Of a stretch of DNA of 64,000 bases, positions 56,488-64,000 are shown one piece after another; within the stretch, counting starts at the first letter, position 1, and each line of letters begins with the position of its first letter. A program made the position numbers and the translations under genes. The DNA lies in contig CAVYEI010000003.1 of NCBI GenBank assembly GCA_963767475.1, positions 434,001 through 498,000 on the forward strand, in the 5' to 3' direction. Source of the stretch: WHSW01 sp963767475 (lineage in GTDB: Bacteria; Actinomycetota; Thermoleophilia; Solirubrobacterales; 70-9). The notes beneath the pieces are model-generated. The model had not been told where the DNA came from. It saw nothing but the letters and a program-made list of their open reading frames with translations, and searched no databases.

Positions 56488-57765
56488 TTGAACGCCACCA
56501 GCACGGAAGAACTGGTCGAGCAGGCGGTCGGCGCCACGCCGCCCGACTCCACCCCCACCTTCACACTCGAGCTGAGCCAGGACCAAAAGGACATCCGCGA
56601 CTGGGTCCACGGGTTCGCCGCCGACGTCGTCCGTCCCGCCGCCGCCGAGTGGGACGAGCGCGAGGAGACGCCCTGGCCGGTGATCCAGGAGGCCGCGAAG
56701 ATCGGCCTCTACGGCTACGAGGGGCTGGCCCAGTTCTGGTTCGACTCCTCCGGCCTCACCCTGCCGATCGTCAACGAGGAGCTGTTCTGGGGCGATGCCG
56801 GAATCGGGATGTCGATCATGGGCACCTCGCTCGCGGTCGCCGCGATCTTCGGCCAGGGCACGCCCGAGCAGATGGCGGAGTGGATCCAGCGCTGCTTTGG
56901 CACCCCCGAGGATCCCAAGGTCGCCTCCTTCTGCTCCTCCGAGCCCGACGCCGGCTCCGACGTCTCGGCGATCCGCACCAACGCCAAGTACGACGAGGCC
57001 GCTGACGAGTGGGTCATCAACGGCCAGAAGGCCTGGGCCACCAACGGCGGGATCGCCGACGTCCACGTGGTGATCGCGACAGTCGACCGCGAACTCGGCT
57101 CGCGCGGTCACGCGGCCTTCATCGTCCCTCCGGGCACCAAGGGCCTCGAGCAGGGCGCGAAGCTGAAGAAGCACGGCATCCGCGCCTCGCACACGGCCGA
57201 CGTCCACCTCGACGACTGCCGCGTCCCCGGGTCCTGCCTGCTGGGCGGCAAGGAGAAGCTCGACGAGCGCCTCGCCCGCGTGCGCGAGGGCAAGAAGGGC
57301 CAGTCGCAGGCGGCGATGCAGACCTTCGAGGCGAGCCGGCCGGTGGTCGCCTCGCAGGCGCTCGGGATCGCCCGCGCGGCCTACGAGTACGCGCTCGACT
57401 ACGCCAAGGAACGCCAGCAGTTCGGCAAGGCGATCATCGAGAACCAGGCGATCGCGTTCACGCTCGCCGACATGGCGACCGAGATCGACGCGGCCAGGCT
57501 GCTGACCTGGCGCGCGGCCTGGATGGGTCGCAACCAGATCCCGTTCACGAAGGCCGAGGGCTCGATGTCGAAGGTCAAGGCGGGTGAGGTCGCGACCTGG
57601 GTCACCGAGCGCGCGATCCAGATCCTCGGCGGCAACGGCTACACCCGCGAGTTCCCGGTCGAGCGCATGCACCGCGACGCGAAGATCTACGACATCTTCG
57701 AAGGCACCTCGGAGATCCAGCGGCTTGTGATCTCGCGGGCGATCTCGGGGGTGCAGGTCCGATGA
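56488..57765 (+). CDS. acyl-CoA dehydrogenase
   Basis: 425 residues. FAD and substrate motifs CSSEPDAGSDVSAIRTNA, WVINGQKAWATNGG, YAKERQQFGKAI, QILGGNGYTREFPVERMHRD and YDIFEGTSEIQR, where Glu405 is the catalytic base. Introduces the trans-2 double bond into acyl-CoA with electrons to ETF. The TTG start at 56488 is supported by AGGAG at good spacing. Its TGA stop is the first codon of the 53-bp repeat copy B. The SCP2 gene follows 52 bp downstream. Together with the acyl-CoA synthetase at 1582 it covers the first two steps of beta-oxidation. Confidence 0.93.
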   Translation: MNATSTEELVEQAVGATPPDSTPTFTLELSQDQKDIRDWVHGFAADVVRPAAAEWDEREETPWPVIQEAAKIGLYGYEGLAQFWFDSSGLTLPIVNEELFWGDAGIGMSIMGTSLAVAAIFGQGTPEQMAEWIQRCFGTPEDPKVASFCSSEPDAGSDVSAIRTNAKYDEAADEWVINGQKAWATNGGIADVHVVIATVDRELGSRGHAAFIVPPGTKGLEQGAKLKKHGIRASHTADVHLDDCRVPGSCLLGGKEKLDERLARVREGKKGQSQAAMQTFEASRPVVASQALGIARAAYEYALDYAKERQQFGKAIIENQAIAFTLADMATEIDAARLLTWRAAWMGRNQIPFTKAEGSMSKVKAGEVATWVTERAIQILGGNGYTREFPVERMHRDAKIYDIFEGTSEIQRLVISRAISGVQVR

Positions 57766-57815
57766 GGCGGAGTCCGGCAGGACGGAGCCAAATTGCGCCG
57801 CTGTTGAGGCGCCTG
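57763..57815 (+). repeat. 53-bp dispersed repeat, copy B
   Basis: Begins at the TGA stop of the acyl-CoA dehydrogenase and ends 2 bp before the GTG start of the SCP2 gene, thus filling the whole intergenic space. About 44 of 53 positions match copy A at 47715-47767; the last 21 bp are identical, including GTTGAGGCGCCTG. No third copy was seen in the window. Confidence 0.8.
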
Positions 57816-57817
57816 CC

Positions 57818-58264
57818 GTGAGCGCGATCGACCCGAGCCAGATCGACGCGGAGGAGCTGGCGAAGAACATGGCGGCGGCCACCGACGAGCAGCTCGCCGA
57901 GCTGATGGCGGGGCCGATGCGAGGTCAGATCCTGAGCGAGATCTTCCGCCGCATGGGCGAGCACTTCCGCGCCGACGCGGCCGGCGATACCGATGCCGTG
58001 ATCCACTGGCGGATCGGCGACCGGGCCGACGGCGGCGCCGACGAATACGAGACGGTGATCAGCGGCGGCACCTGCACGGTGCACGAGGGGCTCGAGTCGG
58101 AGTCGCCGCGGGTGACGTTCACGGTAGGCGGCGCCGACTTCCTGCGCCTGGTGACCGGCAACGTCGCCGGGCCGATGCTGTTCATGGGCGGCAAGCTGAA
58201 GATCGAGGGCGACATGATGTTCGCCGCCTCGGCAGCCTCCCTGTTTACGATCCCGAAGGGCTGA
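57818..58264 (+). CDS. SCP2 sterol-carrier-like protein
   Basis: 148 residues. After a helical N-terminus (AEELAKNMAAATDEQLAELM) the SCP2 fold shows VIHWRIGD, ETVISGGTCTVHEG and RVTFTVGGADFLRLVTGNV, then LFMGGKLKIEGDMMFA, which is highly typical. Such proteins bind lipids or acyl-CoA in a hydrophobic tunnel and often accompany beta-oxidation genes, as here behind acyl-CoA dehydrogenase. GTG start directly after the repeat. Likely cotranscribed with the dehydrogenase. Confidence 0.87.
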   Translation: MSAIDPSQIDAEELAKNMAAATDEQLAELMAGPMRGQILSEIFRRMGEHFRADAAGDTDAVIHWRIGDRADGGADEYETVISGGTCTVHEGLESESPRVTFTVGGADFLRLVTGNVAGPMLFMGGKLKIEGDMMFAASAASLFTIPKG

Positions 58265-58270
58265 GCGGCG

Positions 58271-58816
58271 CTAGTTGCGCATGCGCGGGTCGATGTAGAC
58301 GTCATCGATCACCGCGGTTCCGCCGCTGGGCGTGAACACCAGCCGGACCGATGCGTTTCCGGTCACCGGGTCGAGCCCGAAGGCGCTCTCGTCGAGCGAG
58401 AAGCGGTCGGTTGGCTCGAGCTCGAACTTGTTCAGCGTCAACTTCGTCGACTCGACGCTCTCCTCGCCGTCGTAGATCACGTCGACCTTGACCTTTGTCT
58501 TGCCGAGACCGAAACCGCCGCCGTACATGCGCCCGTGGGGATAGCCCTTGCTGACGCAGATCGGCGGTGAGGTGGCGCTGCTGCGCGGGGGCAGCACGAG
58601 CGCCGAGCCGTAGGTGAACGCGTCGTCGAGCGACCAGGCCGGTGCTCCGGCGCCGAAGTCACCGCCGGGGGCGAGGAAATAGAAGTCGGGATCGCCGTCG
58701 TAGGCGGAGAAGACCTGGGAGGACGGCGGCTCGCCGGGGCAGGAACTCGCCTGGGCGGCGGCGGGGGCGAGCGCCAAAAAACCGAGGGCGGCGAGCGAGA
58801 CGAGGGTCTTGCGCAA
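58271..58816 (-). CDS. secreted protein, unknown function
   Basis: 181 residues with a signal peptide (LAALGFLALAPAAAQASS). The mature part has a Cys pair (SSCPGEPP and PPICVSKGYP) and beta-strand segments such as TKVKVDVIYDGEESVESTKLTL and SVRLVFTPSGGTAVIDDVYIDP, the latter typical of jelly-roll domains. TTG start at 58816 with AAGGAG at good distance. Similar small exported beta-sandwich proteins are frequent in Solirubrobacterales; no function is known to me. Confidence 0.72.
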   Translation of the reverse strand: MRKTLVSLAALGFLALAPAAAQASSCPGEPPSSQVFSAYDGDPDFYFLAPGGDFGAGAPAWSLDDAFTYGSALVLPPRSSATSPPICVSKGYPHGRMYGGGFGLGKTKVKVDVIYDGEESVESTKLTLNKFELEPTDRFSLDESAFGLDPVTGNASVRLVFTPSGGTAVIDDVYIDPRMRN

Positions 58817-58888
58817 GAGATCTCCTTGGTCGATGCGAGGGGCGGACTCGGGGCGTTGCTCCGCACTCCATCGATCGGCAGCGAGATC

Positions 58889-60319
58889 TCAGTCCGCAAC
58901 CTCTCTCGTACGTTCGTCCAGGTGGCCGCCGCCGTTTCGCAGTGGCGTCACCGCGGGCGCGCCGCTGGGGCCGGTGCTCGCCGACGGTGTCCAACGGCGG
59001 GCCTCGACCCGGCGGATCAGCGCCTCGACCACGACCGGGTCGAACTGCGTTCCGGCGTTGTCGCGCAGCTCGGCGATCGCCTCGGCGTGGTCGAGGGCGT
59101 CGCGGTAGACGCGGTCGGTGGTCATCGCGTTGAAGGCATCGCAGCAGAACACCACCCGCGACTCGATCGGGATCTCGTGGCCGGCGATCCCGTCCGGGTA
59201 ACCGTTGCCGTCGTAGCGCTCGTGCGATGAGCGGACGATGATCCCGACGTCGCGCATCAGGCCGCCGATCCGCGCCAGCATCCGCTGGCCCTCGATCGTG
59301 TGCGTCTTGATCACCTGCCACTCGAGCTCGTCCAGCGGCCCCGGCTTGCGGATGATCTCCTTCGGGATCGCGATCTTGCCGACGTCATGGAGCAGCGCCC
59401 CGAACTCGACCAGTCGTCGCTGCTTCGGGTTCAAGCCCAGATCGGCTGCGACCTCGACCGCGAGCTCGGCCACGCCGCGGATGTGGAGGCCGGTATATGC
59501 GTCGTCGTGCTGAACGACCTCGCCGAGCACGCGAGCGGTGCCGCGATAGGCCTCGCTGAGCTCGAGCAGGGAAGCGAGCCGCTCGTCGCGTTCATGGGCG
59601 AACAGGCCGAGCAGCAAAAACACGGGCCAGCAGAGCGCAACGGCGGCGGGCTCCGCCAGCGCCGCCAGCGCGAGCGCGAAGCCGATCGGAGAGAGCAGGA
59701 TGTCGACCAGATAGATCCAGGCGCTCTCGGCGAGCTGCTCGCGAAGCGAGGCCCCTCCGTGCAGCCATTCGCGGGCGCGAGAGGAGAGCGAGTCGCCGGC
59801 GAACTGAGCCGCGAGTGCGGCGAGCAGGACGAGGAACGAGACCTGATCGGCCGCGGGACTGCCCGCGGCCACCAGAACCAGAGCCGGCCCGATCGTGAAC
59901 CAGGAGTCGGCGAGCGAGTTGATCAGGCGGGACGGATGGCGCCGACCCTGGGCAACCTCGATCGAGCGGGCGACGAGCAGCGCGCCTGCGACGAACAGCG
60001 GCGCGAGCGCCGCGGGCAGCACGAAGAGGGCCGGGACGAAGGCGAGCTGGACCGGCGTCGTGTAGCAGGAGCCGACCTGAAACACGACTCGGGCGCCGAG
60101 CACGAGGCCGACGAAGACGAGCATCGCCTCTCCGGCATCGACCGCGTTCGAGTCGGTGCCGAGCACCGCGAGCGCCACCGCCGCGAGCACGAACGCTCCC
60201 CCGATCGTCAGCTCGTTGCGCAGCTCGCGCTGGGCAAGGTCCTTCTGCGGGCGCGCCTGCGACTCGGCCAGCAAACGCTGAACCTCCGGCAACTCCTCAG
60301 GTGTCGGACTCAATCTCAC
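58889..60319 (-). CDS. membrane HD-GYP protein (c-di-GMP phosphodiesterase type)
   Basis: 476 residues from GTG 60319, preceded by GGGAG; an ATG seven codons upstream is possible. The N-terminus (about 35-240) has about eight hydrophobic helices as a putative sensor. The HD-GYP domain contains HIRGVAELAVEVAADLGLNP, LLHDVGKIAIPKEII (His and Asp near 310), RSSHERYDGNGYPDGIAG (GYP near 372) and CDAFNAMTTDRVYR. No GGDEF domain. Predicted c-di-GMP hydrolase. It is unrelated in its N-terminus to the two tandem GGDEF/HD-GYP proteins at 5.6-9.7 kb, but its catalytic part is similar. Confidence 0.9.
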   Translation of the reverse strand: MRLSPTPEELPEVQRLLAESQARPQKDLAQRELRNELTIGGAFVLAAVALAVLGTDSNAVDAGEAMLVFVGLVLGARVVFQVGSCYTTPVQLAFVPALFVLPAALAPLFVAGALLVARSIEVAQGRRHPSRLINSLADSWFTIGPALVLVAAGSPAADQVSFLVLLAALAAQFAGDSLSSRAREWLHGGASLREQLAESAWIYLVDILLSPIGFALALAALAEPAAVALCWPVFLLLGLFAHERDERLASLLELSEAYRGTARVLGEVVQHDDAYTGLHIRGVAELAVEVAADLGLNPKQRRLVEFGALLHDVGKIAIPKEIIRKPGPLDELEWQVIKTHTIEGQRMLARIGGLMRDVGIIVRSSHERYDGNGYPDGIAGHEIPIESRVVFCCDAFNAMTTDRVYRDALDHAEAIAELRDNAGTQFDPVVVEALIRRVEARRWTPSASTGPSGAPAVTPLRNGGGHLDERTREVAD

Positions 60320-60398
60320 GACGCACTCCCAGTAGACCATCGACCGGAAGCTCGTGCAGGTTTAGCCGAGTTTTGCGAGCGACTTGCGCCCGCCCCGC

Positions 60399-60977
60399 CT
60401 AGTGCGGCTTCGGCAGGTCCTTGAGCGGCTTCTTCAGCAGGTCCGCGAACGCCTCGGCGCCGTCGAAGGTCAGGTGCAGGCCGTCGGGCTGAAACCAGCT
60501 CGAGTGCCCGGAGGCGTACTGGACCCAGTCGAGCAGCACGATCCGGTTCTTGTGCTTCTTCGCCTCGCTGCGGACGACGTCGGCGTCGCTGGAGGAGCCG
60601 CCGCCGGTCTCGCGCGGGGTGACCAGGCCCAGGGTCCGCTTCTTGCCGACCAGATCGAGGGCATCGTGGATGTTGTTGCGGGTGATCGAGCCGTTGGAGC
60701 CGAGCGCGATCACGACCAGCTTCGGCAGGTGATCCTCCTGCCTCAGCTTGCGGATCACGCCGAGGCCCTCTGGGAACTGGCGACAGCCGCGAGCGTTGGC
60801 GCGGTAGCCCTCGGCGGCGAGGTTCGGCAGGGCGAGCAGCATCGGCGAGTCGCCGATCGCGATCGGCGCGCGGCCGAGGTTGACGTCCTTGCGCGGCTTC
60901 TCCTGCTCGACTCCCCCGCAGGCGGCGCTGGCGACCCCGGCGCCCAGGGCCAGGAACGCGATCACATGAACTAGCAT
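60399..60977 (-). CDS. secreted SGNH-fold hydrolase/acyltransferase-like protein
   Basis: 192 residues from ATG 60977; a TTG five codons upstream would give a more basic signal-peptide start (LKRAAM) and is possible. Signal peptide AFLALGAGVASA. SGNH blocks: IGDSPMLLA with Ser44, VVIALGSNGSIT, and PDGLHLTFDGAEAFA with the Asp-His pair. In this location, divergent from an MBOAT gene, it fits the periplasmic O-acetyl-transfer partner (OafA/AlgX-type) that moves acyl groups to a surface glycan. The substrate is unknown. Confidence 0.8.
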   Translation of the reverse strand: MLVHVIAFLALGAGVASAACGGVEQEKPRKDVNLGRAPIAIGDSPMLLALPNLAAEGYRANARGCRQFPEGLGVIRKLRQEDHLPKLVVIALGSNGSITRNNIHDALDLVGKKRTLGLVTPRETGGGSSSDADVVRSEAKKHKNRIVLLDWVQYASGHSSWFQPDGLHLTFDGAEAFADLLKKPLKDLPKPH

Positions 60978-61042
60978 CGCCGCTCGCTTCAAGGGGGGAA
61001 ACCTACCCGACGCGCAGGGCACCCCCGAGCACCCCATCCCAG

Positions 61043-62440
61043 ATGCTGTTCCCGACGATCGAGTTCGCGATCTTCTTCCCGGTCGTCCTCGGGCTCTCCT
61101 GGCTGCTGATGCCGCGCCAGCCGCTGTGGAAGCCGTTCATCATCCTCGCCAGCTACGTCTTCTACGCGGCGGCGGATCCGCGCTTCTGCCTGCTGCTGGG
61201 AGGGATCACGCTCGGCAACCAGCTCGCCGTGCAGCTGATCCACGACTCCGACGACGCTCGCCGGCGAGCCCGGATCTGCGCCGCGGCGGTCGCCCTCAAC
61301 CTGCTCACGCTGGGGATCTTCAAGTACTACGGCTTCTTCGTCACCGACGTCGGCGACGTGCTCGACTCGGTCGCCCTCGGGATGCCGCTGCCGCTGTTGA
61401 CGATCGCGCTGCCGATCGGGGTCAGCTTCTTCACCTTCCAGGCGATCACCTACGTCGTCGACGTCAAGCGCGGCGATGCCAAGCCGGCCTCGCTGATCGA
61501 CGCCGCGATCTACCTCAGCTTCTTTCCCCATCTGGTCGCCGGGCCGATCGTCCGCGCCAGCGAGTTCCTCCCCCAGCTCAAGCTCCCCCGCGATCCCACC
61601 CGGGTCGCCGTCGGCGCCGGGCTCACCCTGATCGCGCTCGGGCTGCTGAAGAAGGTGCTGATCGCCGACACCCTGGCGCGCGAGATCGTCGATCCGGTGT
61701 TCGGGGTGCCCGAGGCCTACTTCGCCCCCGACGCGATCCTCGCCACCTTCGCCTACGCCGCCCAGATCTACTGCGACTTCTCCGGCTACACCGACATCGC
61801 CATCGGCCTCGCGCTGCTGCTCGGCTTCATCTTCCCGCAGAACTTCAACAACCCCTACCGGGCAACCGGCTTTCGCGACTTCTGGCGGCGCTGGCACATG
61901 ACCCTGTCGCGGTTCCTGCGCGACTACCTCTACATCCCGCTGGGCGGCAGCCGGGGCTCGCGGCTGTTCACCTACCGCAACCTGATGATCACGATGGTCC
62001 TCGGCGGGCTCTGGCACGGCGCCGCCTGGACCTTCGTCCTCTGGGGCGCCTTCCATGGGGCGATGCTGGTCACCGAGCACGCGCTCGACGGCCGCATCGG
62101 CCGCCGTACGCCGGTCTGGTTTCGCTGGCTGGGGACCTTCCTCGCGGTCTGCTTTGCCTGGATCCTCTTCCGATCGCCCGACCTCGACGTCTTCTGGACC
62201 TTCCTCGGGCGCATCGTCGACCCCGGTCCGGCGACCCTGTGGACGGTCCCGGTGCTGGCGATGGTCGCAGTCGTGGTCGGGATGCAGCTGCTGCCCCAGC
62301 GCCCCCTGCAGCGGCTGCAGCTGCGGATCGAGCGCCTGCGGCCGGTGGCGCTCGCGATCGGGCTCGCGGCCGTGATCCTGCTCGTCGGCGCGACGGTGCC
62401 GAGCCAGGGCGTGCCCCCGTTCATCTATTTTCAGTTTTGA
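61043..62440 (+). CDS. MBOAT O-acyltransferase (AlgI/PatA-like)
   Basis: 465 residues, about eleven hydrophobic segments. MLFPTIEFAIFFPVVLGLSW, IFKYYGFF, LPIGVSFFTFQAITYVVDV and FPHLVAGPI are hallmarks of the AlgI branch, and the catalytic His325 is in GGLWHGAAWTFVLWG. NPYRATGFRDFWRRWHMTLS is equally typical. It would move acyl groups across the membrane for O-acetylation of an exopolysaccharide or other envelope polymer. The TGA stop overlaps the ATG of the following SGNH gene (TGATG). Divergent from the small SGNH gene by 65 bp. Confidence 0.93.
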   Translation: MLFPTIEFAIFFPVVLGLSWLLMPRQPLWKPFIILASYVFYAAADPRFCLLLGGITLGNQLAVQLIHDSDDARRRARICAAAVALNLLTLGIFKYYGFFVTDVGDVLDSVALGMPLPLLTIALPIGVSFFTFQAITYVVDVKRGDAKPASLIDAAIYLSFFPHLVAGPIVRASEFLPQLKLPRDPTRVAVGAGLTLIALGLLKKVLIADTLAREIVDPVFGVPEAYFAPDAILATFAYAAQIYCDFSGYTDIAIGLALLLGFIFPQNFNNPYRATGFRDFWRRWHMTLSRFLRDYLYIPLGGSRGSRLFTYRNLMITMVLGGLWHGAAWTFVLWGAFHGAMLVTEHALDGRIGRRTPVWFRWLGTFLAVCFAWILFRSPDLDVFWTFLGRIVDPGPATLWTVPVLAMVAVVVGMQLLPQRPLQRLQLRIERLRPVALAIGLAAVILLVGATVPSQGVPPFIYFQF

Positions 62441-63462
62441 TGACCGAGCACAGAGACGACAGCGAGATGAGCCGCTTCGAGCGCCACGGCCAGCACAGCT
62501 ACAGCGCCCGCGACGCGGTTGGCGCCGTCGCCCTCGTCGCCCTGCTGCTGATTCTGTTTGCGGGCGGCTCGATCCGCGACGCGGCGGCGCAGATCGACCC
62601 CGGGATCGGCCAGGACATCGTCGAGGCGGTCGGCGAGCCCACCGACTGGATCAGCGATCGGCTGCCCCTCGACGAGGCCCAGCACGAGCTCACCGGCGGC
62701 CTTTCGCCCGACCAGCAGCTGACCGGCAACGGCTTCGAGGTCGCCGCCACCCCGGGCGCCGAGGGCGGCCTGCCGCCGGTCACCGCCGACGCCTTCGACC
62801 CGGCGGCGATCGGAGCGCAGCCGCCGCCGAAGCAGGAGCTCGACACCCTCCTGGTCACCGGCGACTCGCTCTCGACGCCGCTCGACACCGAGCTCGCTCG
62901 CCGGCTGGCCCCTGAAGGGGTCGAGGTGATCCGCGAGCCGCATCTGGGCACCGGGATCTCGAACTCGGCCCTGATCGACTGGGGCCGGCTCTCCGCCAGC
63001 CAGGTCGCCGAGGACAGCCCCGACGCCGTGGTCGTCTTCATCGGCGCCAACGAGGGCTACGGGATGCCGGGTCCCGGCGGCGGCGAGGTCGAGTGCTGCG
63101 GGGCCGACTACGCCGCGATCTACGCCAACCGGGTGCGCCAGGTGATGGACAACTACCGCCAGGACGGCGCCGCGAAGGTCTACTGGCTGACGGTGATGAC
63201 CCCCCGCGACGCCGACGCGGCCCGGGTCGACACGGTGGTCAACGCCGCGATCCGCGTCGCCGCGCAGGCCTGGGCGAGCCAGGTGCGGGTGGTCGACACG
63301 GTGCCCGTGTTCACGCCCGGCGAGCGCTACACCGACACGATCGAGGTCGACGGCCAGAACACGATCGTCCGCGAATCCGACGGCATCCACCTGAACCAGG
63401 CCGGCTCAGCGATCGCCGCCGACCTGGTCCTCGACCGCATCGACGAGGACTTCACCCGCTAG
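62440..63462 (+). CDS. membrane-anchored SGNH/DUF459-type hydrolase or acyltransferase
   Basis: 340 residues. One N-terminal helix (AVGAVALVALLLILFAGGS), a linker to ~125, then an SGNH domain: LLVTGDSLSTPLD with Ser143, GTGISNSALIDWG, VVVFIGANEGYG and the C-terminal SDGIHLNQAGSAIAA with the Asp-His pair. DUF459-type proteins of this shape sit beside MBOAT genes and complete acyl transfer outside the membrane. Translationally coupled to the MBOAT gene. A double Cys in EVECCGADY could be structural. Confidence 0.88.
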   Translation: MTEHRDDSEMSRFERHGQHSYSARDAVGAVALVALLLILFAGGSIRDAAAQIDPGIGQDIVEAVGEPTDWISDRLPLDEAQHELTGGLSPDQQLTGNGFEVAATPGAEGGLPPVTADAFDPAAIGAQPPPKQELDTLLVTGDSLSTPLDTELARRLAPEGVEVIREPHLGTGISNSALIDWGRLSASQVAEDSPDAVVVFIGANEGYGMPGPGGGEVECCGADYAAIYANRVRQVMDNYRQDGAAKVYWLTVMTPRDADAARVDTVVNAAIRVAAQAWASQVRVVDTVPVFTPGERYTDTIEVDGQNTIVRESDGIHLNQAGSAIAADLVLDRIDEDFTR

Positions 63463-63487
63463 CGCGGATCCGCCTACGCTGTGCCGC

Positions 63488-63976
63488 GTGATCCGGCGCT
63501 TTGCCCTCGGCGCAACATTGATCGCTGTGGCTACGGCAGCGGTGGCGGCCGTCGTTTACTCGCCGCCGTCGTCTGCAGAACCGACTACGAAACCGCCGGT
63601 CGAGCTGACCGTGACCCCGGCAAGCGCACCGCCGAAAACGTGGATCAGGCTGAGGTATGCGGGCGATCACAATTCGTTGATCAATGTCGGGACGTCCGCC
63701 TGGGTCGAAGACCGCCGCCACGGGAGCTGGCGTCCGATCGACGGGATGGCGAGTCGCCGGGCTGCGTGGCGCGACCCTGACAAGCCGTATTGGCGGACGC
63801 ACAGCTACGCCAGCTTGCTCGACGCCCTGATGCCAGGGACGCCGGATTACGTTCAGGTTCCACCGCTCAGGCCGGGCTGGTATCGGATCGCCAAGGGGAT
63901 CACCTACGAAGTCGGAGGCGACGCGTTCGGGCGCCGAATTCACGCAGGCTTCCGGGTGACCCGCGCTGCGGACTAG
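63488..63976 (+). CDS. secreted small beta-rich protein, unknown function
   Basis: 162 residues. Signal peptide or anchor (LGATLIAVATAAVAAVV) after a basic start; the mature part begins VELTVTPASAPPKTWIRLRY, typical of an Ig-like beta-sandwich, with TPDYVQVPPLRPGWYRIAKG further on. GTG start at 63488, 25 bp after the SGNH gene, so it may be cotranscribed with the acylation pair. The family is not recognised. Confidence 0.7.
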   Translation: MIRRFALGATLIAVATAAVAAVVYSPPSSAEPTTKPPVELTVTPASAPPKTWIRLRYAGDHNSLINVGTSAWVEDRRHGSWRPIDGMASRRAAWRDPDKPYWRTHSYASLLDALMPGTPDYVQVPPLRPGWYRIAKGITYEVGGDAFGRRIHAGFRVTRAAD

Positions 63977-63978
63977 GG

Positions 63979-63999
63979 ACCGCTTTCGTCCGAAGCGGT
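63979..63999 (+). terminator. hairpin terminator
   Basis: ACCGCTT (63979-63985) pairs with AAGCGGT (63993-63999) around a 7-nt loop, directly behind the stop of the last plus-strand gene. The T-run, if any, lies beyond the window. Confidence 0.6.
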
Positions 64000-64000
64000 T

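Overview
The window is about 64 kb of GC-rich bacterial chromosome. Codon use, GTG/TTG starts and gene content point to an actinobacterium, most likely class Thermoleophilia (Solirubrobacter/Conexibacter-like). The secreted DUF4394 protein at 53.5 kb carries the Lys-rich C-terminal beta domain that I associate with that class. The assignment rests on resemblance alone, with no phylogeny. There is no rRNA, CRISPR array, prophage or complete transposon. One tRNA-Leu(CAG) is present. The content is strongly catabolic: three sulfatases, seven alpha/beta hydrolases (one haloalkane dehalogenase and two with an Asp nucleophile), a flavin monooxygenase, an acetone carboxylase operon, acyl-CoA synthetase and dehydrogenase, and an alcohol oxidase fused to an aldehyde dehydrogenase.

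Layout. 0-1.5 kb: the 5' part of a sulfatase, an AbiEi/DUF559-type protein and tRNA-Leu. 1.6-5.6 kb: acyl-CoA synthetase, SnoaL-like protein, mini-catalase and patatin phospholipase. 5.6-9.7 kb: two tandem paralogous membrane GGDEF/HD-GYP c-di-GMP proteins. 9.8-14.2 kb: a five-gene minus-strand operon (TetR, hydrolase, FMO/Baeyer-Villiger-type monooxygenase, acyl-ACP thioesterase-like, hydrolase). 14.3-19.6 kb: DoxX-like protein, then acetone carboxylase beta-alpha-gamma, with the alpha/gamma part frame-disrupted. 19.8-25 kb: covalent-flavin oxidoreductase, lipoprotein and a large arylsulfatase. 25-26 kb: a small scar with an orphan antitoxin-like gene and a 5'-truncated tyrosine recombinase. 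26-31 kb: hydrolase, membrane protein, receiver protein, LuxR response regulator and histidine kinase. 31-38.8 kb: secreted protein, PucR regulator, hydrolase, membrane proteins and two serine hydrolases.

38.7-46.7 kb holds the best-resolved regulatory unit. A TetR gene faces a sulfatase-haloalkane dehalogenase-MMPL operon, across a near-consensus promoter whose spacer is filled by two tandem 9-bp palindromes one helical turn apart. 46.7-52.3 kb: epimerase, the aldehyde dehydrogenase/alcohol oxidase fusion and an RDD protein. 52.3-58.8 kb: metallophosphatase, DUF4394 protein, MerR regulator, hydrolase, acyl-CoA dehydrogenase, SCP2 protein and a secreted protein. 58.9-64 kb: a third HD-GYP protein and an MBOAT/SGNH O-acylation cluster.

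Together the genes suggest uptake and oxidation of hydrophobic alcohols, ketones, esters and possibly halogenated or sulfated compounds, feeding beta-oxidation. Novel points are the ALDH-GMC fusion, the gamma subunit lacking usual cysteines, the TetR operator array and a 53-bp repeat that begins at the stop codon of two unrelated genes.
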